Positions 46,377 to 59,169 are shown, numbered from the stretch's first letter. The stretch: DNA of 64,000 nucleotides from Flaccisagitta enflata (GCA_965153355.1 OZ231127.1:38254001-38318000), one strand, 5' to 3'. Notes: generated by a model not told the origin, from the letters alone. Program-made: numbers and translations.

Positions 46377-47294
46377 TGAAAATTTTGAAAATTCACAGGG
46401 ACATTTAACTTTTGGTGTAAGTTGCCTAATAGTTCTACCACCTTTGAAAGTAAAGTACACTTTATCTGTGGACCCATTATTTATGATTTTCTACAGCTGA
46501 TTGATGATTCAACAATCAAATCATAATTCTAATTGAAGTCTTCAAATTCGCAAGTATTGACTACCGAATGTCTTGGTAACCAGATCATTAAGTCGACCAA
46601 AGGACCAACCAGACTTTTAGAGGCATCGTTAGCGATGCACTGTATCATTTGTGCCAAAAGCATTCTAGCGACAGTGGAGTCGGTTGCAAATTGTTTTGTG
46701 TTGTGTTTACCCCCGAAGCCAGAAGAAACAGCGATATTATTAATGTGCCAACTTCCCAAGAGCAAGTAAAAGAAAATACCGAGAAACGCACCAAAACAGA
46801 TGACGAAAAATGACTTTTTTTGTTGTGAAAACAAAGAAAATAGCAGCCGAAAGGCAGACCGCGGTACCCATACCCTGCCCGAGTAGTTTTTAGATCAAGT
46901 TGAGGGAGGGGGAGCAAGGCCGCGGGCCCAAAAGGGTTGAAGCCCCGCAGAACACGGAGAATCTTCTTATCCGCCTGTTTCGGAGACAAGCATCAAAGGC
47001 ATGGATGTGGGTCTCAGGCGAGGATCTGGGTCTGGCTCGGTCCAGGGGATTAAAATCTGGATCTTGGAGGCTCGTGTTTAAGTAATACAGATCAAAGGGA
47101 TCTGAATTGAGGTCAGAATTTGGATCGAGAAGGCCATGATCTGGGTGCCAGATGATGAATTTTAGATATGAAGCTAGGCTGTGGAAGGTCAGATTCCGAA
47201 TATAAGAGTTCGGTTCTGGGTTTTGGAGGTTGAAATCTGGGTCCGAGAAGCCGGATTCTCTATCTGACATGAGTCTTCTAGGCTAGAATTTGTA

Positions 47295-48641
47295 CAGTGG
47301 AGAACTGCCTTTTCGGCACCAGATTCAACGGTAAAACGGATTTGACGGTAGACATGGTCTGGTCCCAAATTTTTTTAGGCTTTTGTAGTGTTATTTTCTT
47401 CCGATTCATCGGCACCGGAAACTAAGGCCAGACCGTTTTGACCGACCAGAATTTTTGGTCCGATTGACCACTTTCTTCGGTTACACCGACTCTCTGACCC
47501 TCAAACTCATCGACCATGCACCTACAAATTTGCCGACGCCCGAACTCGAGCGGTAGAGAGAGAGAGAGAGAGAGAGAAAGAAAAAAAGAGAAAGAGAGAG
47601 AGGGGGAGGAATAAAATGCCGCCCATTTCTTCATGTTCATGTCACGCGTGCATCGGCATTTTCAGAAATGGTTGGACAAACAGATAGACAGACTAAAACA
47701 TTTAAAAAACAGTTTTGATCTTTAATTTATTTAAATGTAATAAGACACTATTGCCTTTTAAACAGTTTTGTAACAAACGGACCAACTGACAGACAGACCG
47801 ACGGACCAAAAAGTGGCTTATAGAGTTGTGGAGCACACGACTTAAAAACAAGCTGCGGCTGCTAAACATTTCAGCATCCTGTGTGGCGCGATCTCGCCAC
47901 TGGACAAACAGAAAAGGAGGAATCCATTTTTGCGTTTCTATCTGACAATTTTAGGCTGGTGATCAAAACAACGATTCTGACGAGGAATCAACTGAGTTGG
48001 AATTGTTATTGTGTCATGTGCCCTGATTCATGAGCTTCAATCCTACTTTTCAAAGCTTCGATTGCGCAACACTTCATCTTAGACATCTTTAAGACAAAGA
48101 ATAGTTTTTTTCTGAAACAGTAATTCTCGAACCATCAATCTGTCATCACAATTTTTTTCAAACCTTCATATGATTGAATTTTTGGTTAATTTATTCTATC
48201 AACCCGCATTCACTTGCAGGTTACACAGTGATCATGATCATGTTTTTAACCTACCTGGAATCTTCTGTATACAGTATGACCTCGGTTTTCTTTCACCCTG
48301 ATTTTATGGACAGATAGAGTGAAAGCTTTTTAATACTATTTTCTATGCCTTTTTATTTATAAAGTCATTTATTTTTCTTTTAAATGATACCTATGATATA
48401 CTTTTACATATCATGAGTTTGATTTTGTTGTAAGAAAATCTAAACTTTTTTCTATTTGAAACCTAATCATTATTTGTAATTCATTTTTTAGCTAGATTTA
48501 TATTCAATTAAAATAGTATTCAATTAGTTGATTATCAAAAAAATTTAAATAGTAAAAATGGAGGATTCGATTTAACAACACTCGGATTTAACAACCAAAA
48601 TTTCCAAGTCCCTTCAGAACCGTTAAATCGGGTTGCCACTG
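47295..48641. mobile_element. Tigger/pogo-like element, non-coding
   Basis: Ends CAGTGGAGAACTGCC and, on the other strand, CAGTGGCAACCCGATTTAAC G. TA flanks each end (47293-47294, 48642-48643). CAGTGGNAACCCGNTTTAACG is typical of pogo/Tigger termini. No transposase frame remains, and a class A/C fragment at 47771 is nested inside. Confidence 0.55.
47771..47848 (+). mobile_element. Class C-like element, 3' end
   Basis: GGACCAACTGACAGACAGAC, CTTATAGAGTTGTGGAGCAC, ACGACTTAAAAA. The hairpin arms are GTTGTG and CACGAC. Confidence 0.5.
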
Positions 48642-49076
48642 TATTTCAGAAGCCACGATTTAGGACTTCAGTTCAGAAACAGGATTTTCTAACCAAGATT
48701 TGGACCATATAGCATGAATTTGGGCTTCTCATACAGATTTAGGACAGAAGGGACCCCAAGGTAGAAGGATACAGGGGCGAATAGATGAGCGGATGAAAGG
48801 ACGGATATACGGAAGCATTCCCATGAATTCAACAGGACTCCGTCTCCCTAGAGGCTGCTGCCCATAAAAAAATATGAGCAGAAACCATCTTCTTGTACTA
48901 GTAGGCTGTGTCCCTCACCATGACTTCTGCTAATTGCCTAACAGGTCGTCTTTCTACTGTAACAAGGACTGGTGCCTTAAAAGAAAAATCCGTAGCTGAC
49001 TACGAAGAAAAAAATCGGTCAAAGCTTCTGTGTAGATCAAATGAACTGGTGGTGGAACAAAACATAGCCCCAGCGT

Positions 49077-49177
49077 GAGAGAGAGAGAGAGAGAAGCGCA
49101 GGCGTGACCAGCTCTTCAGCTTGACAGCGGGGAAAAAAGGTCACCAGGAAGGAGGACAGACAGACAGACAGAGAGAC

Positions 49178-49238
<61 letters not shown>

Positions 49239-49395
49239 GAGACAGAGACAGAGAGAGACAGACAGACAGAGAGACAGAGACAGAGAGAGACCGAAAGAGA
49301 CAGAGAGAGAGAAAGACATATATATATATAGACAGACAGACAGAAAGACACACAGACAGACAGAGACACAGAGAGAGACAGAGATCCAAGGGTGC
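49077..49395. repeat. (GA)n and (GACA)n compound microsatellite
   Basis: GA and GACA blocks alternate, with a short TA run at 49317-49331. Similar purine-rich sequence continues to 49600. Confidence 0.93.
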
Positions 49396-50054
49396 TCTTC
49401 ACTTTTCCGCTTTGCAATTTTAGAGCAGAGACAATTTGAGGGAAAGGGAAAGGGACAGAGCCAGAGAGTCAGAGAGACAGTCATACAGATGTAGATTCAG
49501 TCAGAGACAGATAAACAGGGAAACAGATACAAAGCTCCAAAGACAGAAAGATAGAGAGACCGGGTAGGTCGAGATTAGGGAGTAAGATCATAGGGGGAGA
49601 TGGGTTTGGGGTAACTGTAAAGGGATTTTACAATTTACATAAGGAGAGAGTTTTAAAGAGAGGCTTCCAGTTGATGCCAAGACGACCGCGCCGGTTAACG
49701 TGACAAAACTGACTGGATGGAATTGCCGGGGGAAATTCGCCTCCCTTATTTCAGTTATTCTCCTTTTGGGCAACGGCCTTGAAAAAAAGTAAGAAAAAAC
49801 GTGAAGGCACTGGCCATTTTTTCACAATCCATTTTTTCATTGCTACTGTCAAAGTAGTGCTTGACTTTTTCTTTGTGACAGAAATAACGAGAATCCGCCT
49901 ACAACAGAGGAGTTCAACTGTGTGAGGAATGCAAAATTTCCCTGCTTTTATAATTCAAACGGCATGAGAAATTGTAGGCAAGATTTCATAAAAAACCCTG
50001 ACCTTAATCCATATTTTCATGCGAATTACAAATTTAAAGGTATATACTATATGA

Positions 50055-50160
50055 GATCCTTGGATGACTTGTTTTCCTCTTTCACTTCTTTATCTATGGC
50101 CTCACTACAGCCTAAATAGCAGCTCATAAAATAAGAAAGGGGGGGGCAACGGGTAGCATC
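50055..50160 (-). mobile_element. Class F head fragment
   Basis: GATCCTTGGATGACTTGTTT is the complement of the ACAAGTCATCCAAGGATC start. GGGGCAACGGGTAGCATCAC lies nearby. Confidence 0.45.
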
Positions 50161-50499
50161 ACCCAGTACAAATACCCACTCTTTCTTTTTGCTTTTCATC
50201 TTCGCCTGTTTCTTTTTTCATATCCCAGACGGATTTCATTCTTCTTTTCTTCATCTTTTACCACTTTTCAACCCCCAAAAAAGTGACGCAGCGGAAATCC
50301 AATAAGTTGAGAAGAAAAAAAGCTTATGATGAGCCAAAACTGTTTCTCATCATTCCCGGCAGGCATTCTTTTAGGTTCAAAACAAATACAAAATGATATC
50401 AGGTCTTTTAAAAAGAAGTGACAATTTGGTTACTCAAGTTAAGAAAAGTGTCAAGAAAAATGTTTGAAGCACTCTAATATTCTAGTTCAGACAACTATC

Positions 50500-50862
50500 A
50501 AAGCATCGGACCTTTAACACTGACGCTGTCTGTGTCGTTGTCTTTGTCGTTGTCGTTGTCGTTGTCGTTGTTGTCGTTGTCGTTGTTATTGTTATTGTAA
50601 TTGTTTTTGTTATTGTTATTGTCACTGTTACTGTTACTGTTATTGTTGTTGTTGTTGTTGCCAGCGACTACTGAAACGATGCTGCACAAGCACAACTTAT
50701 CTAGATCGTAAATCCTCGCCAGAGTCTCTAACTACCAATTCCTCAGACGGATCCTTGAACCTACGTTAAAAAACCTGCCATAAACAAGGAACGAACCCGC
50801 CGTCCAGGGGGCCAATAGCATTGGTAATGGCGAGCTTCCAACCTCCGAGCTAACACCCCCAT
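50500..50862 (-). mobile_element. tRNA-derived SINE with (AAC)-type tail
   Basis: On the minus strand GTTAGCTCGGAGG (50842-50854) fits a tRNA A box and GGGTTCGTTCC (50788-50798) fits a B box, about 44 bp apart. A tRNA-unrelated body follows, then a tail of CAACAACAACAA / AACAATAACAG repeats (50520-50660). RNA polymerase III would transcribe such an element. Not a functional tRNA, since the arms do not pair as a cloverleaf by eye. Confidence 0.55.
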
Positions 50863-52515
50863 CCCCCAAACCCCCTCGTCGTAGTTGACATTGACGTTTG
50901 ACACTTCTTCGATGTATATGTAACGCTGATAGTGATAGAAATTTGGTTGGCCAGATTTCTGAGCCAAAGAATGGGGGAAAGGTCTGTAGGGGGTCAATCA
51001 GCCGCCTTCATGTATTGGAAGGGCACATGACCTAGGTCAGGTGACCACGCCCTTAACACGACTGCCTTGCCATCCTTTTTCCTCTGGTCATTTTCCTAAC
51101 TTTTTTTTATTTTGCCTTAAAACTCATTTTTCTGTCTTGTACCATTTCTGGTATTTTTGTTCTTTCTCTTCTTGTCTGCTTGTTCCAGTTTTAGATTCTT
51201 TTTGCCATCTCCTCGTTCTTGTTCTTTTTGTTTGTTTTCTATTCATATTGTTCTCCTCTTGTTCTTCCTCTTTTTTTTCTCCTTCCCCTTTTGTCCCCGC
51301 TCGTTCCATAATTTCCCAATAGTGCGGAAGTTATGCTATGGTGCACCAAATTCGCACACTTATTTTTGCTTACTCTTCTCGCTTTTAAAAAGCTGAATCC
51401 AGCATTGCTTGTTTCGTATATCTATAAAAACATACTATCCTCATGTCTCGGGAGAAATTGGCGTCAACTGTATGTAGCAACCTTAGAATATCGTTACATA
51501 TCATATCATATCATATCATTAAATTGTTCTTTTAAAATTCAAACACAGTGTTTAACCTTCAATTAAGAACGTTCTTAATTGGTTTGAGCTTGTTTTCAAG
51601 GAAAAAAATAAAGGAAAATGTTAATGACCCAATAAAGCAGCAAGTTTAAACGTTTTAAGTAAATGTCAAGAACAATAAAAATAGAATATCAAAATCCAGG
51701 TTTATTATTTTCAATGAACAAATAAAGTTTTCCAATATTTTTAGAATGTTCTAAAAAATTTTATACTTTTTAACCTAATATTCTTAATTTTTTTTAGAAA
51801 TAAAGCCTTTCAATGTTCCTAGCATGTTCTTAAGTTTTTGAGGATTTTAAGCCTAACGTTCTTATAAACTTGGTTCTTATAAAAAAAAAATTGTATGCTG
51901 TGTAGAGGCAGTGCGCCTTCCTGCAGTCGCAGACAAAAACTTGATAAAACAAGAACAAAAAATTTCAAGATCAGTACCTCAGAATTGAATAAGAACAACA
52001 TCATTTAGTTCAAAATTGAAGTCCTAGGAAATGGTTCTTTATAATAGTTTCCAGTGTTCTCTTTCATAGGTAGTGGCGCACACAAACACAAAAGGGTGTT
52101 TCTTGCTATCCGACAGCCGATTTAACCCCATTTTTCTGCAACCAACTGCGAGCCTTCGCGGAAAGGCATCTCAACTCTCATAAACGCTGGGAAACAACAT
52201 TTGGCGAGGCACTCATTGGCAAACACAACGACATTCGCCCAAGCTCAAAATGGGAACTGAAAGCTTTAAGAGCCTCCGTTTGCACCGAGAACAATCTTTC
52301 TAATGTGAGGAACCACAAAAAACTGCCCTAAGAAAAGGAAAAAACGAGTAAAAAAGAATATCCCTAAGTCTCTAAATTTCGTTCACTTGTTTTTTTTTTA
52401 CCGGCATTTAGAGATACTTCCGTTAACTTTAAAGGCATCATCAATCCCTTGATCGATTGTTTTGGTCGTTCAGGTGATGAAGTCACTTAGCTAGCCTTTC
52501 TTTTTTTTTTTGCGC

Positions 52516-52531
52516 GCGCGCGCGCGAGCGC
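52516..52531. repeat. (CG)n run
   Basis: GCGCGCGCGCGCGCGAGCGC after a T-run; a potential Z-DNA-forming tract. Confidence 0.85.
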
Positions 52532-52594
52532 GTGATGGTATCATTAAATGTCCGACCGCTCCTTCTGATCGTCTACTTATGCCATAAATAGCAG

Positions 52595-54073
52595 CCCAAA
52601 GGCAGTAAGTGGTCAGCGGTACATGTGCCCTGCTTGAGGAGTGTGTTATTTAAGTTGAGGGGGGAGCAGGGCAGCGGCCCCAAAGGGGACAAAGTCTTGT
52701 AGAACACAGGGGGAATCTGTCCATCCGTCCGCCCATCCATCCGTCCGTCCGTCCGTCCGTCCGTCCCTTTGTCCCCTTTGCCCCATCCTCAGGGCTTCAT
52801 CTCTTTAGGGGCCTATTTGGACCCAAATTCTGCCAAATAGCTCAAATCCAAGCAGTATGGCCCAAATCCAAACGAAATGGCCCAAATTGAAGCATTATGG
52901 TTCAAATCCAAGCAAAATGGCCCAAATCTGGTCAGAGACTAAGTATCAGAGGCTACAATATAGGTCAAATAAGCAGGCCTGAAAATAGAGCGTGCCCGCG
53001 TGCCCGGTGCACGCAGTTTGGCTGTCGGGCATGCAGCTTTTACTAGCTGCGTGCTCGGCATGCACGCTCTTGTCTCTCTCATTTATTTGATCTGTCACAC
53101 TTTCATGAAAAAAAAAAAACAAAACAAAATGGGCGTTCTTTGCATTCTTTTTCCACTCCCGTTTTCATTCCTTTGATCAATCTTTCATTTGTCGTTCATT
53201 CATTCATTTATTCATTCATTCATTCATTCATTCATTTATTCATTCATTTATTTATTCATTCATTTATTCATTCATTCACTCATTCATTTACTCATTCATG
53301 AATTGCGAAGCGCATGTATTTGCCCTATTCTTTGCCTTTTCCTCTGCATTTAAAAGTTTGTAATTTCACCCTCATTTGATGAATTGATGTTATTTTTTTC
53401 AACTGAAAAAACAATGGGCCATTTATTGCCATTATGTGTGCGTCACTGATTACAAATGTATGAATGAACGTTTTTGATGAGTGAATGTTTCTAATGAATG
53501 GATGAGTGCATGAATGAATAAATGAATAAATGGTGTTCTATGAGAACCTAGTTTTTATGAAACCCAGGCTTCAAAACGCTCCAAAATTAAGAATGTTGTA
53601 GTTATTTTACTAGTAGCTATCTCTGTCTCTATTGAAGGCTTAAAAAAAATATTGAGTTAGAAGTACGGTAAAATTAATACTTCTACCGGGCACGCTCTCT
53701 TCCTGTCGGGCTCGCTATAATTTTGGGGGGCGTGCCCGGCGTGCAGAAAAAATCCTAATTTCAGGCCTGCAAATAAGGGGTCAAAATGGTGGCACTCAGA
53801 CCAGAATTGGGATTCTCTAAACAGATTTAGGCCATTTTGCTTGGATTTGGGCCGTAATGCTTGAATATGGGCCATTGTTCTTGGATTTAGGCCATATTGC
53901 TTGGATTTGGGCTTTTTGGCAGAATTTGGGTCAGAATAGGCCCCCTCAGGATGGGGCAGGGGGGACGGACGGACGGACGGACGGACAGACGGACGGACGG
54001 ACGGACGGACAGACGGACAGATTCCCCCTGTGTTCTACAGGACTTCGTCCCCTTTGGGGCCGCTGCCCAAAAA
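52595..54073. mobile_element. Class F element: large palindrome split by a hAT element
   Basis: Left: head AGTGGTCAGCGGTACATGTG, arm GGGCAGCGGCCCCAAAGGGG AC, (GTCC)n, units of AATGGCCCAAATCCAAGCA. Right: the mirror image, ending in (GGAC)n, GTTCTACAGGACTTCGTCCC CTTTGGGGCCGCTGCCC. Without the insert the element is about 680 bp and almost fully self-complementary. Confidence 0.82.
52974..53769. mobile_element. Non-autonomous hAT-type element, 796 bp, 8-bp target duplication
   Basis: Starts CAGGCCTGAAAATAG and ends CTAATTTCAGGCCTG. The 8-mer CAAATAAG flanks both ends (52966-52973 and 53770-53777). 8-bp duplications and CAG...CTG ends are hallmarks of hAT transposons. Subterminal GTGCCCGG motifs occur on both sides. 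The interior has an (ATTC)n array (53195-53300) and no transposase. Confidence 0.88.
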
Positions 54074-54185
54074 AGGACGTTGAAAGGAAAAACACTCATG
54101 GAGATTTTATGGAACGAATTATTCCCATGCAAAACAATGTAGCATTGTGATAAACACTCCTTCTCGATCTCCTTTGCCATTCAGA

Positions 54186-55578
54186 CAGGGGTGTTTAAAA
54201 TTGAGTCGCTTTTGATTTACCCCCCCTGTCTCTGATTTGCTTCCCCGCGACGCAAGACAACACATCGCATCGCATTTTTGAAGTCTATGATTTTCTACCC
54301 CATAAACAGTGTAGTTAAGGTTTAAATATTGTTGATTTGTGTTGTACCCTGTTTTCAAAAGCGACTGTAACCAGCAAAACCTTTATTGTGCCTAAAGTAT
54401 TCACACTTAGAAATCCAGATTGGTTTTGTCTAGAAGCACGTAACCTACTATTTGTCTGTACAAAATTTTAGTGAGGTGGCTAAAGCGGTTTGGTTTCTAC
54501 ATAATTTCGAGTGAAAATGTGGTGAGCCCCATGAAGTGCTCCTCATGATATTGATAGATAAAATTCCATATCTTTAAAACAGCGTTATTTCTATATGAAT
54601 CAAATGTAAATAACCAGATCGGTCTTGAAACATAGACATTAGTCTAGGTTCAAGTATCACTAGGGAAAAAATTCGAAATTGGGATATTCATGTAACTCTG
54701 ATTTTTCCTCTGTTTTTTAGGTCTGACAATTGTGAGAATTGTGAGAAATCAAAACCAGTGCAACAGAGGGGTCAATTACTACCCAGTTTTGACCAATTGG
54801 TAGTTTTAGCTCAATGTTGTTGAAATTAACTAGACACTATTGATATAAACTCGTAAAAGATGTAATTCTTAAGCAAAATTTTATCAAATTTCATCAAATT
54901 TCCAAATTAGGCGGAAGCAAAACTGCTGGTGCCACTGCTATGAAATTTGAACAAATGGTAGGTTATGTGCTTTTAGACATGACCAATCTGGATTTCTCAA
55001 TAGAAATATTTTAAGCCCAATAAAGGTTTTACTGGTTACAGTTCCTTTTGAAAACAGGGTACCAATCAGTTTTTATAATTTGGTACCACCAAAAGTTATA
55101 TTTTCCCAAAATTTTCTTTTATTCTCTTTTTCCCCTTTTATTCCCCCCCCCCCCTCCACCAGGGGAGCGGAACTCAATCATATACAGGTCTGCATTTTGA
55201 CTTTTTTCTTTCTGGCCGGTTCGGCCCATTTGTAAGCGAACGAAGGGTGAGAGATGAAACAAGAAGTATATCGAGCTGCCCTTCAGGAGTGACCAGGCCT
55301 GTATATAATTGAGTTTAAAAGGGTTTGGAGATGGGGAAAAAATCAAAGGGGGAAAAAAGAGAAAAAAAGAAAATATAACTTTTGACAGTTCCAAATCATA
55401 AAGACTGATTAGTAAAACACAATTTAACACTATTTAAACCTTAACTACACTGTTTTATAGCTTTATTGGGAAGAAAATCATAGGATTTAAAAAACGCAAT
55501 GTGACGCGTCGCAGGGAAGAAAATCAAAGGCAGGGGGAGGGAAAAAAATCAAAAGCGACTCAATTGTATACACCCCTG
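54186..55578. mobile_element. Foldback element 7 with nested insert
   Basis: CAGGGGTGTTTAAAATTGAG TCGCTTTTGATTT at the left pairs with the right end. The arms continue through GTGTAGTTAAGGTTTAAATA. A third, inner pair (ACTCAATCATATACAGG at 55171, complement near 55290) lies around the loop. Confidence 0.82.
54347..55059. mobile_element. TA-flanked foldback MITE nested in element 7
   Basis: CCCTGTTTTCAAAAGCGACT GTAACCAG at the left pairs with CTGGTTACAGTTCC-TTTTGA AAACAGGG at the right. TA at 54345 and 55060. Removing it restores the symmetry of the host foldback. Confidence 0.82.
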
Positions 55579-56160
55579 GGAGTGACACTAATGGCAATAT
55601 AAAAACAAATAATCAAAATTCATAACGTTTCATCCTGCACTCAAAGGACCGACAGGCTGATGGCCCAGCCTTGAATGAAAAATCCCACGCGAGTGAGACG
55701 GGAGTTTCATGGACTAATTAGCAGTGCGAATGATTAATTGTTTTTTGATGCTTGAAAGTTCCACGAGCGCTCATGCTTTGGTCACGGTGAGTGAATATGG
55801 AACCAGCTCAATTTGACCATTTGGCACAAATTCTCATATGCAAATTGCTTTTGAAAAATAATTACTGTATCTGAATTCTGTTTTTCATTGGCAAACGGCA
55901 GGAAATGTTGTAGGAACTAGGCAGGGACTCGGAAGCGGTAGGTTGCCTCTAATGTTATGGGTGAGATAGCTGCGACGCAGAGGCGAGTTCAGAAGAGATG
56001 GACGCGAAATGAATATGGATGTAGGAGGAATGAAAGCATTGGAATCGAAGTCAAATCAAAGTCATCGCCCTTTCTCAGTAAATCAATTAAAAACATCGCG
56101 CAATAAGTGCAAATAGGAGGAAAGAGAGGGAGATAAGGGAGGCGGAGCACTACCACGCGT

Positions 56161-56311
<151 letters not shown>

Positions 56312-56377
56312 CGATAAAATAAATGAGAATCGCAGATTTTTTACATTTTATTTCCCCGATTAAATCAATTCTCGTAC

Positions 56378-56536
56378 CTTTGTTCCCACCGATGCTCCCA
56401 AGAAGGACGACGTGGCTTCTTTATTCTTCTCGTAAACGTTGTCTTGCCTTCCTTTGACATCCTCCGAATATTCGTCGACGTCGTCGTCGTTGTGGCTGTG
56501 ATCGTCGTCACCGTCGGTGTCGCCCTCGTTTAAAGC
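56378..56536 (-). CDS. kibra: kibra exon A (acidic region)
   Basis: A 159-nt exon on the minus strand, phase 0 at both ends, acceptor AATCTTCCTAG, donor GTACGAG. It encodes ALNEGDTDGDDDHSHNDDDV, DEYSEDVKGRQDNVYEKNKE, ATSSFLGASVGTK. Human KIBRA has a Glu-rich stretch ending EEDVFTEKASPD before ALKVD; DNVYEKNKEATSS sits at the same place here (from memory). The acidic run uses GAC/GAT rather than GAA/GAG. The open frame, splice sites and in-frame junction to exon B support it; sequence identity alone is weak. The exon before it (following the C2 domain) is not in the window as far as I can see. Confidence 0.75.
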
Positions 56537-56956
56537 CTAGGAAGATTTTGGGGAAGATAGTAGTCGGAAAAGGGAGGCAAGAGCATGGTGTGAAGGTGGG
56601 AGAGGGCGAGTGGATAGGGGTGGGGAGGGTCGGAAAGAATAGTAGGGGGCAGGGGTTTGGGAAAAAAAGAAAATTGACTGCTGACATCCACCATCACGTA
56701 ACTGCAATACAATACAACTCAGTAGAATCTTTATTGAAAATGGGTCTAATTTTTTTCCATTTTGAAGATTACTCAAAAAGCGCTCGGTGAATGATTTCAT
56801 TTTGGCTAGTTACATGTTATCACACCCCAACACTATACAAAACTGCTGAGAAAGTCACAGTTATACGATTTTTCACTCAGACTTCTGTAGGAAGCACAGT
56901 GACTGGAAGGGAAAAGTCACCGGGGACGAAAGAGCAAAAAGAAAGAAAATTGGAGT

Positions 56957-57073
<117 letters not shown>

Positions 57074-57904
57074 GAGAGAGACAGAGAGAGAATTAAAGCG
57101 ATACTGGGACAGACAAAGAAAGAGGGAGGGCTGAGAGACAGAGAAATAAATAGAGATTAAGTGACTTTCGCACTTAGTCCGTTTTGAAATTTTCAGGACT
57201 ATTGTTTTTGTGGTTAGTATATTTTCAACAAGCTGTTTGGCACAATTCATTTCCTTTGCAGACCAACCGACCTACGCGATCGCAAGATGGATCGGTTGCC
57301 TGAGAGCCACCGAAGAAGGAAGAGAGATCCTGTTCAGGATGAGCGAAGAGAAAATGGTGTGAATCTCACAAGAAGCTAACAACGAGCCCAAAAGAGAGAA
57401 GGGCAAAAGAACGCTCGTACAGAAAGGATGATGTAAAGCATGAATATCTTCGGGAGAAAGATGGAACTGCTTTTGAACACTTAACACCATGAGCGAAAAG
57501 CTTTGAACAAGGCCAAGGAATAGGCTGTGTGGTATCGCGCTCAGTCTTAGTTTATTCCTCACTTAACCGCAGTCGAAGTGCAAATTTCAGCTCTTATACC
57601 CAAATCGAAGTCTTAAAGACTTCTCCTGCTCATTGCTCAAATCAAATCAAATCATCCAGAACCCGGAGTCCTGGCCTCGAATATGGGTAGAAACACTCGA
57701 TAATCAAAATCACTGTAAAAACAGCCTCATCCTTCCCCTCATCATTGTACCCTGGGCCAGATAAACCGTTTGCGAGACCCTGGGCACTTGGATAGGCGAG
57801 GCCCCTCTCCCCAAGAAGTGGAGCCCTCCTTCCCAGAGCAAGCCCTCCCCCCCCCCTTTAGCGCCTCCATTTGCGCACACCTACTAAGGAGACAAACTTC
57901 TATG

Positions 57905-57970
57905 TATTGACTGCTACTTTTAGGGCAGCCAAAGGGCCAATGTCCCGTAGAACACAGGGGGAATTTCTTT
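57905..57970 (-). mobile_element. Class F arm fragment
   Basis: GGGCAGCCAAAGGGCCAATG, CCCGTAGAACACAGGGGGA; no minisatellite. Confidence 0.5.
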
Positions 57971-58669
57971 TCGATCATAAGCTAAAGCGCCCTGAAATCA
58001 AAGCTTCTCCCAAGAAGCTACTGCAACTATTTGCAAATGTAGAAAAGTTTTTCTTGTCCCATACACCCCTAATTTTCCAAACCCCATCCCCATTGTTTTC
58101 TTCGTCTTTTTGATCCTTCCCATCAAGCAGTATTTTTGTATGTAGCTTTCTCCTCCAGGCATTGAATTTTCGTCAATACTTATTATAGCAATCTACAAAA
58201 TAAAAGATTCTATTCTATGGGTGAAGGGGGCGCTTAATAAAGGGTAAAACACGCGGCGCATCAAGTGTATAGCCTGCCAAAGCGCAGCTTTCTCACCGAC
58301 CCACTGTCAGGCTAACAGCGGATCGTGACGTTGCATTTGGAAGCGGAAGTAGAAATGCGATATAATCGGCCAAAACGCGGATGTGTTTTGGTTGAAAACA
58401 GCTTCCTCACATGGCGCTTTGAGAATATTTCCGGCTAAACAAACACAGAAATAAATTACACGAGTGGAACGCACTATACTCTACATGATGCGTCAAATGA
58501 TATTTTCTAAATAATTCATGGCCTTTTTTTTCAAAATTTGCTTACTTTTCAAATTAAGCTAAAGACCAAAACTCTTGTAAGATGGTAATAACTGGTTCAA
58601 TTCATAGAAGTAACTTTACTTGAGAAGGGAAGAACACAATAAAACCAGCCCATAAATATTATAAACTAG

Positions 58670-59132
58670 TCATCCAAGGATCGCACATGGTCAGCGGTAC
58701 CCAATGCCCTGCTTGGAGTGATCAAGTGAAGTAGTGGAGTGAGAGCAGGGCAGCGGCCCCAAAGGGCCGATGTCCTGTAGGACAAAGGGGGGAATTTCGA
58801 AACGTCCCGAGGCGGATTTGAAGTAAGGATTGCAGAATTTAGTACAAAAGAGCAGAATTGAGGTTTGGGGGGCAGGCTTGAGGCCAAGAAGAGGCCTACA
58901 GAGTTGATTTGAGACCTGGAGGGCGGATTTGAGGTCTGGAAGGCTGATTTGAGGTCTTGAGGGCAGATATGAAGTCTGGAGAGCTGATTTGAACTCTTGA
59001 GGGCTAAATTGAGGTCTGAAAGGGCCAATTGCAGGGCTCAGAGGGCCAAAATCAGGTCTGAGACTGCAGGCTTGATTCTCTGATGGCAAAGGGGGGGGGG
59101 ACGGAAGGAACTTTGGGGCCGCTGCCCAAAAA
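58670..59132 (+). mobile_element. Class F element
   Basis: AGTCATCCAAGGATCGCACA, GGTCAGCGGTACCC, GGGCAGCGGCCCCAAAGGGC, CGATGTCCTGTAGGAC, about ten units GGATTTGAGGTCTGGAGGGC, a G-run, GGACGGAAGG and CTTTGGGGCCGCTGCCCAAA AA. Confidence 0.75.
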
Positions 59133-59169
59133 GCCAATAAACAACTGACAATCATGCATGGTCACATAA

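Larger units (their letters stand above)
46853..48868 (+). mobile_element. Class F element, interrupted
   Basis: The left part 46853-47292 has CCGCGGTACCCATACCCTGC, AAGGCCGCGGGCCCAAAAGG and units such as GGGTCTGGATTTTGGAGGCT. The right part 48644-48868 has ATTTAGGACTTCAG-like units, GGACGGATATACGG and TAGAGGCTGCTGCCCATAAA AA. A TA-flanked transposon separates them. Confidence 0.55.

Noticed and set aside
51020-51046. TGACCTAGGTCA palindrome as a nuclear-receptor site
   Set aside because: A single short palindrome is expected by chance and no promoter context is visible.
57272-57562. 96-residue minus-strand ORF considered as an upstream kibra exon
   Set aside because: No similarity to the KIBRA region between the C2 domain and the acidic stretch, and no suitable splice sites were seen.
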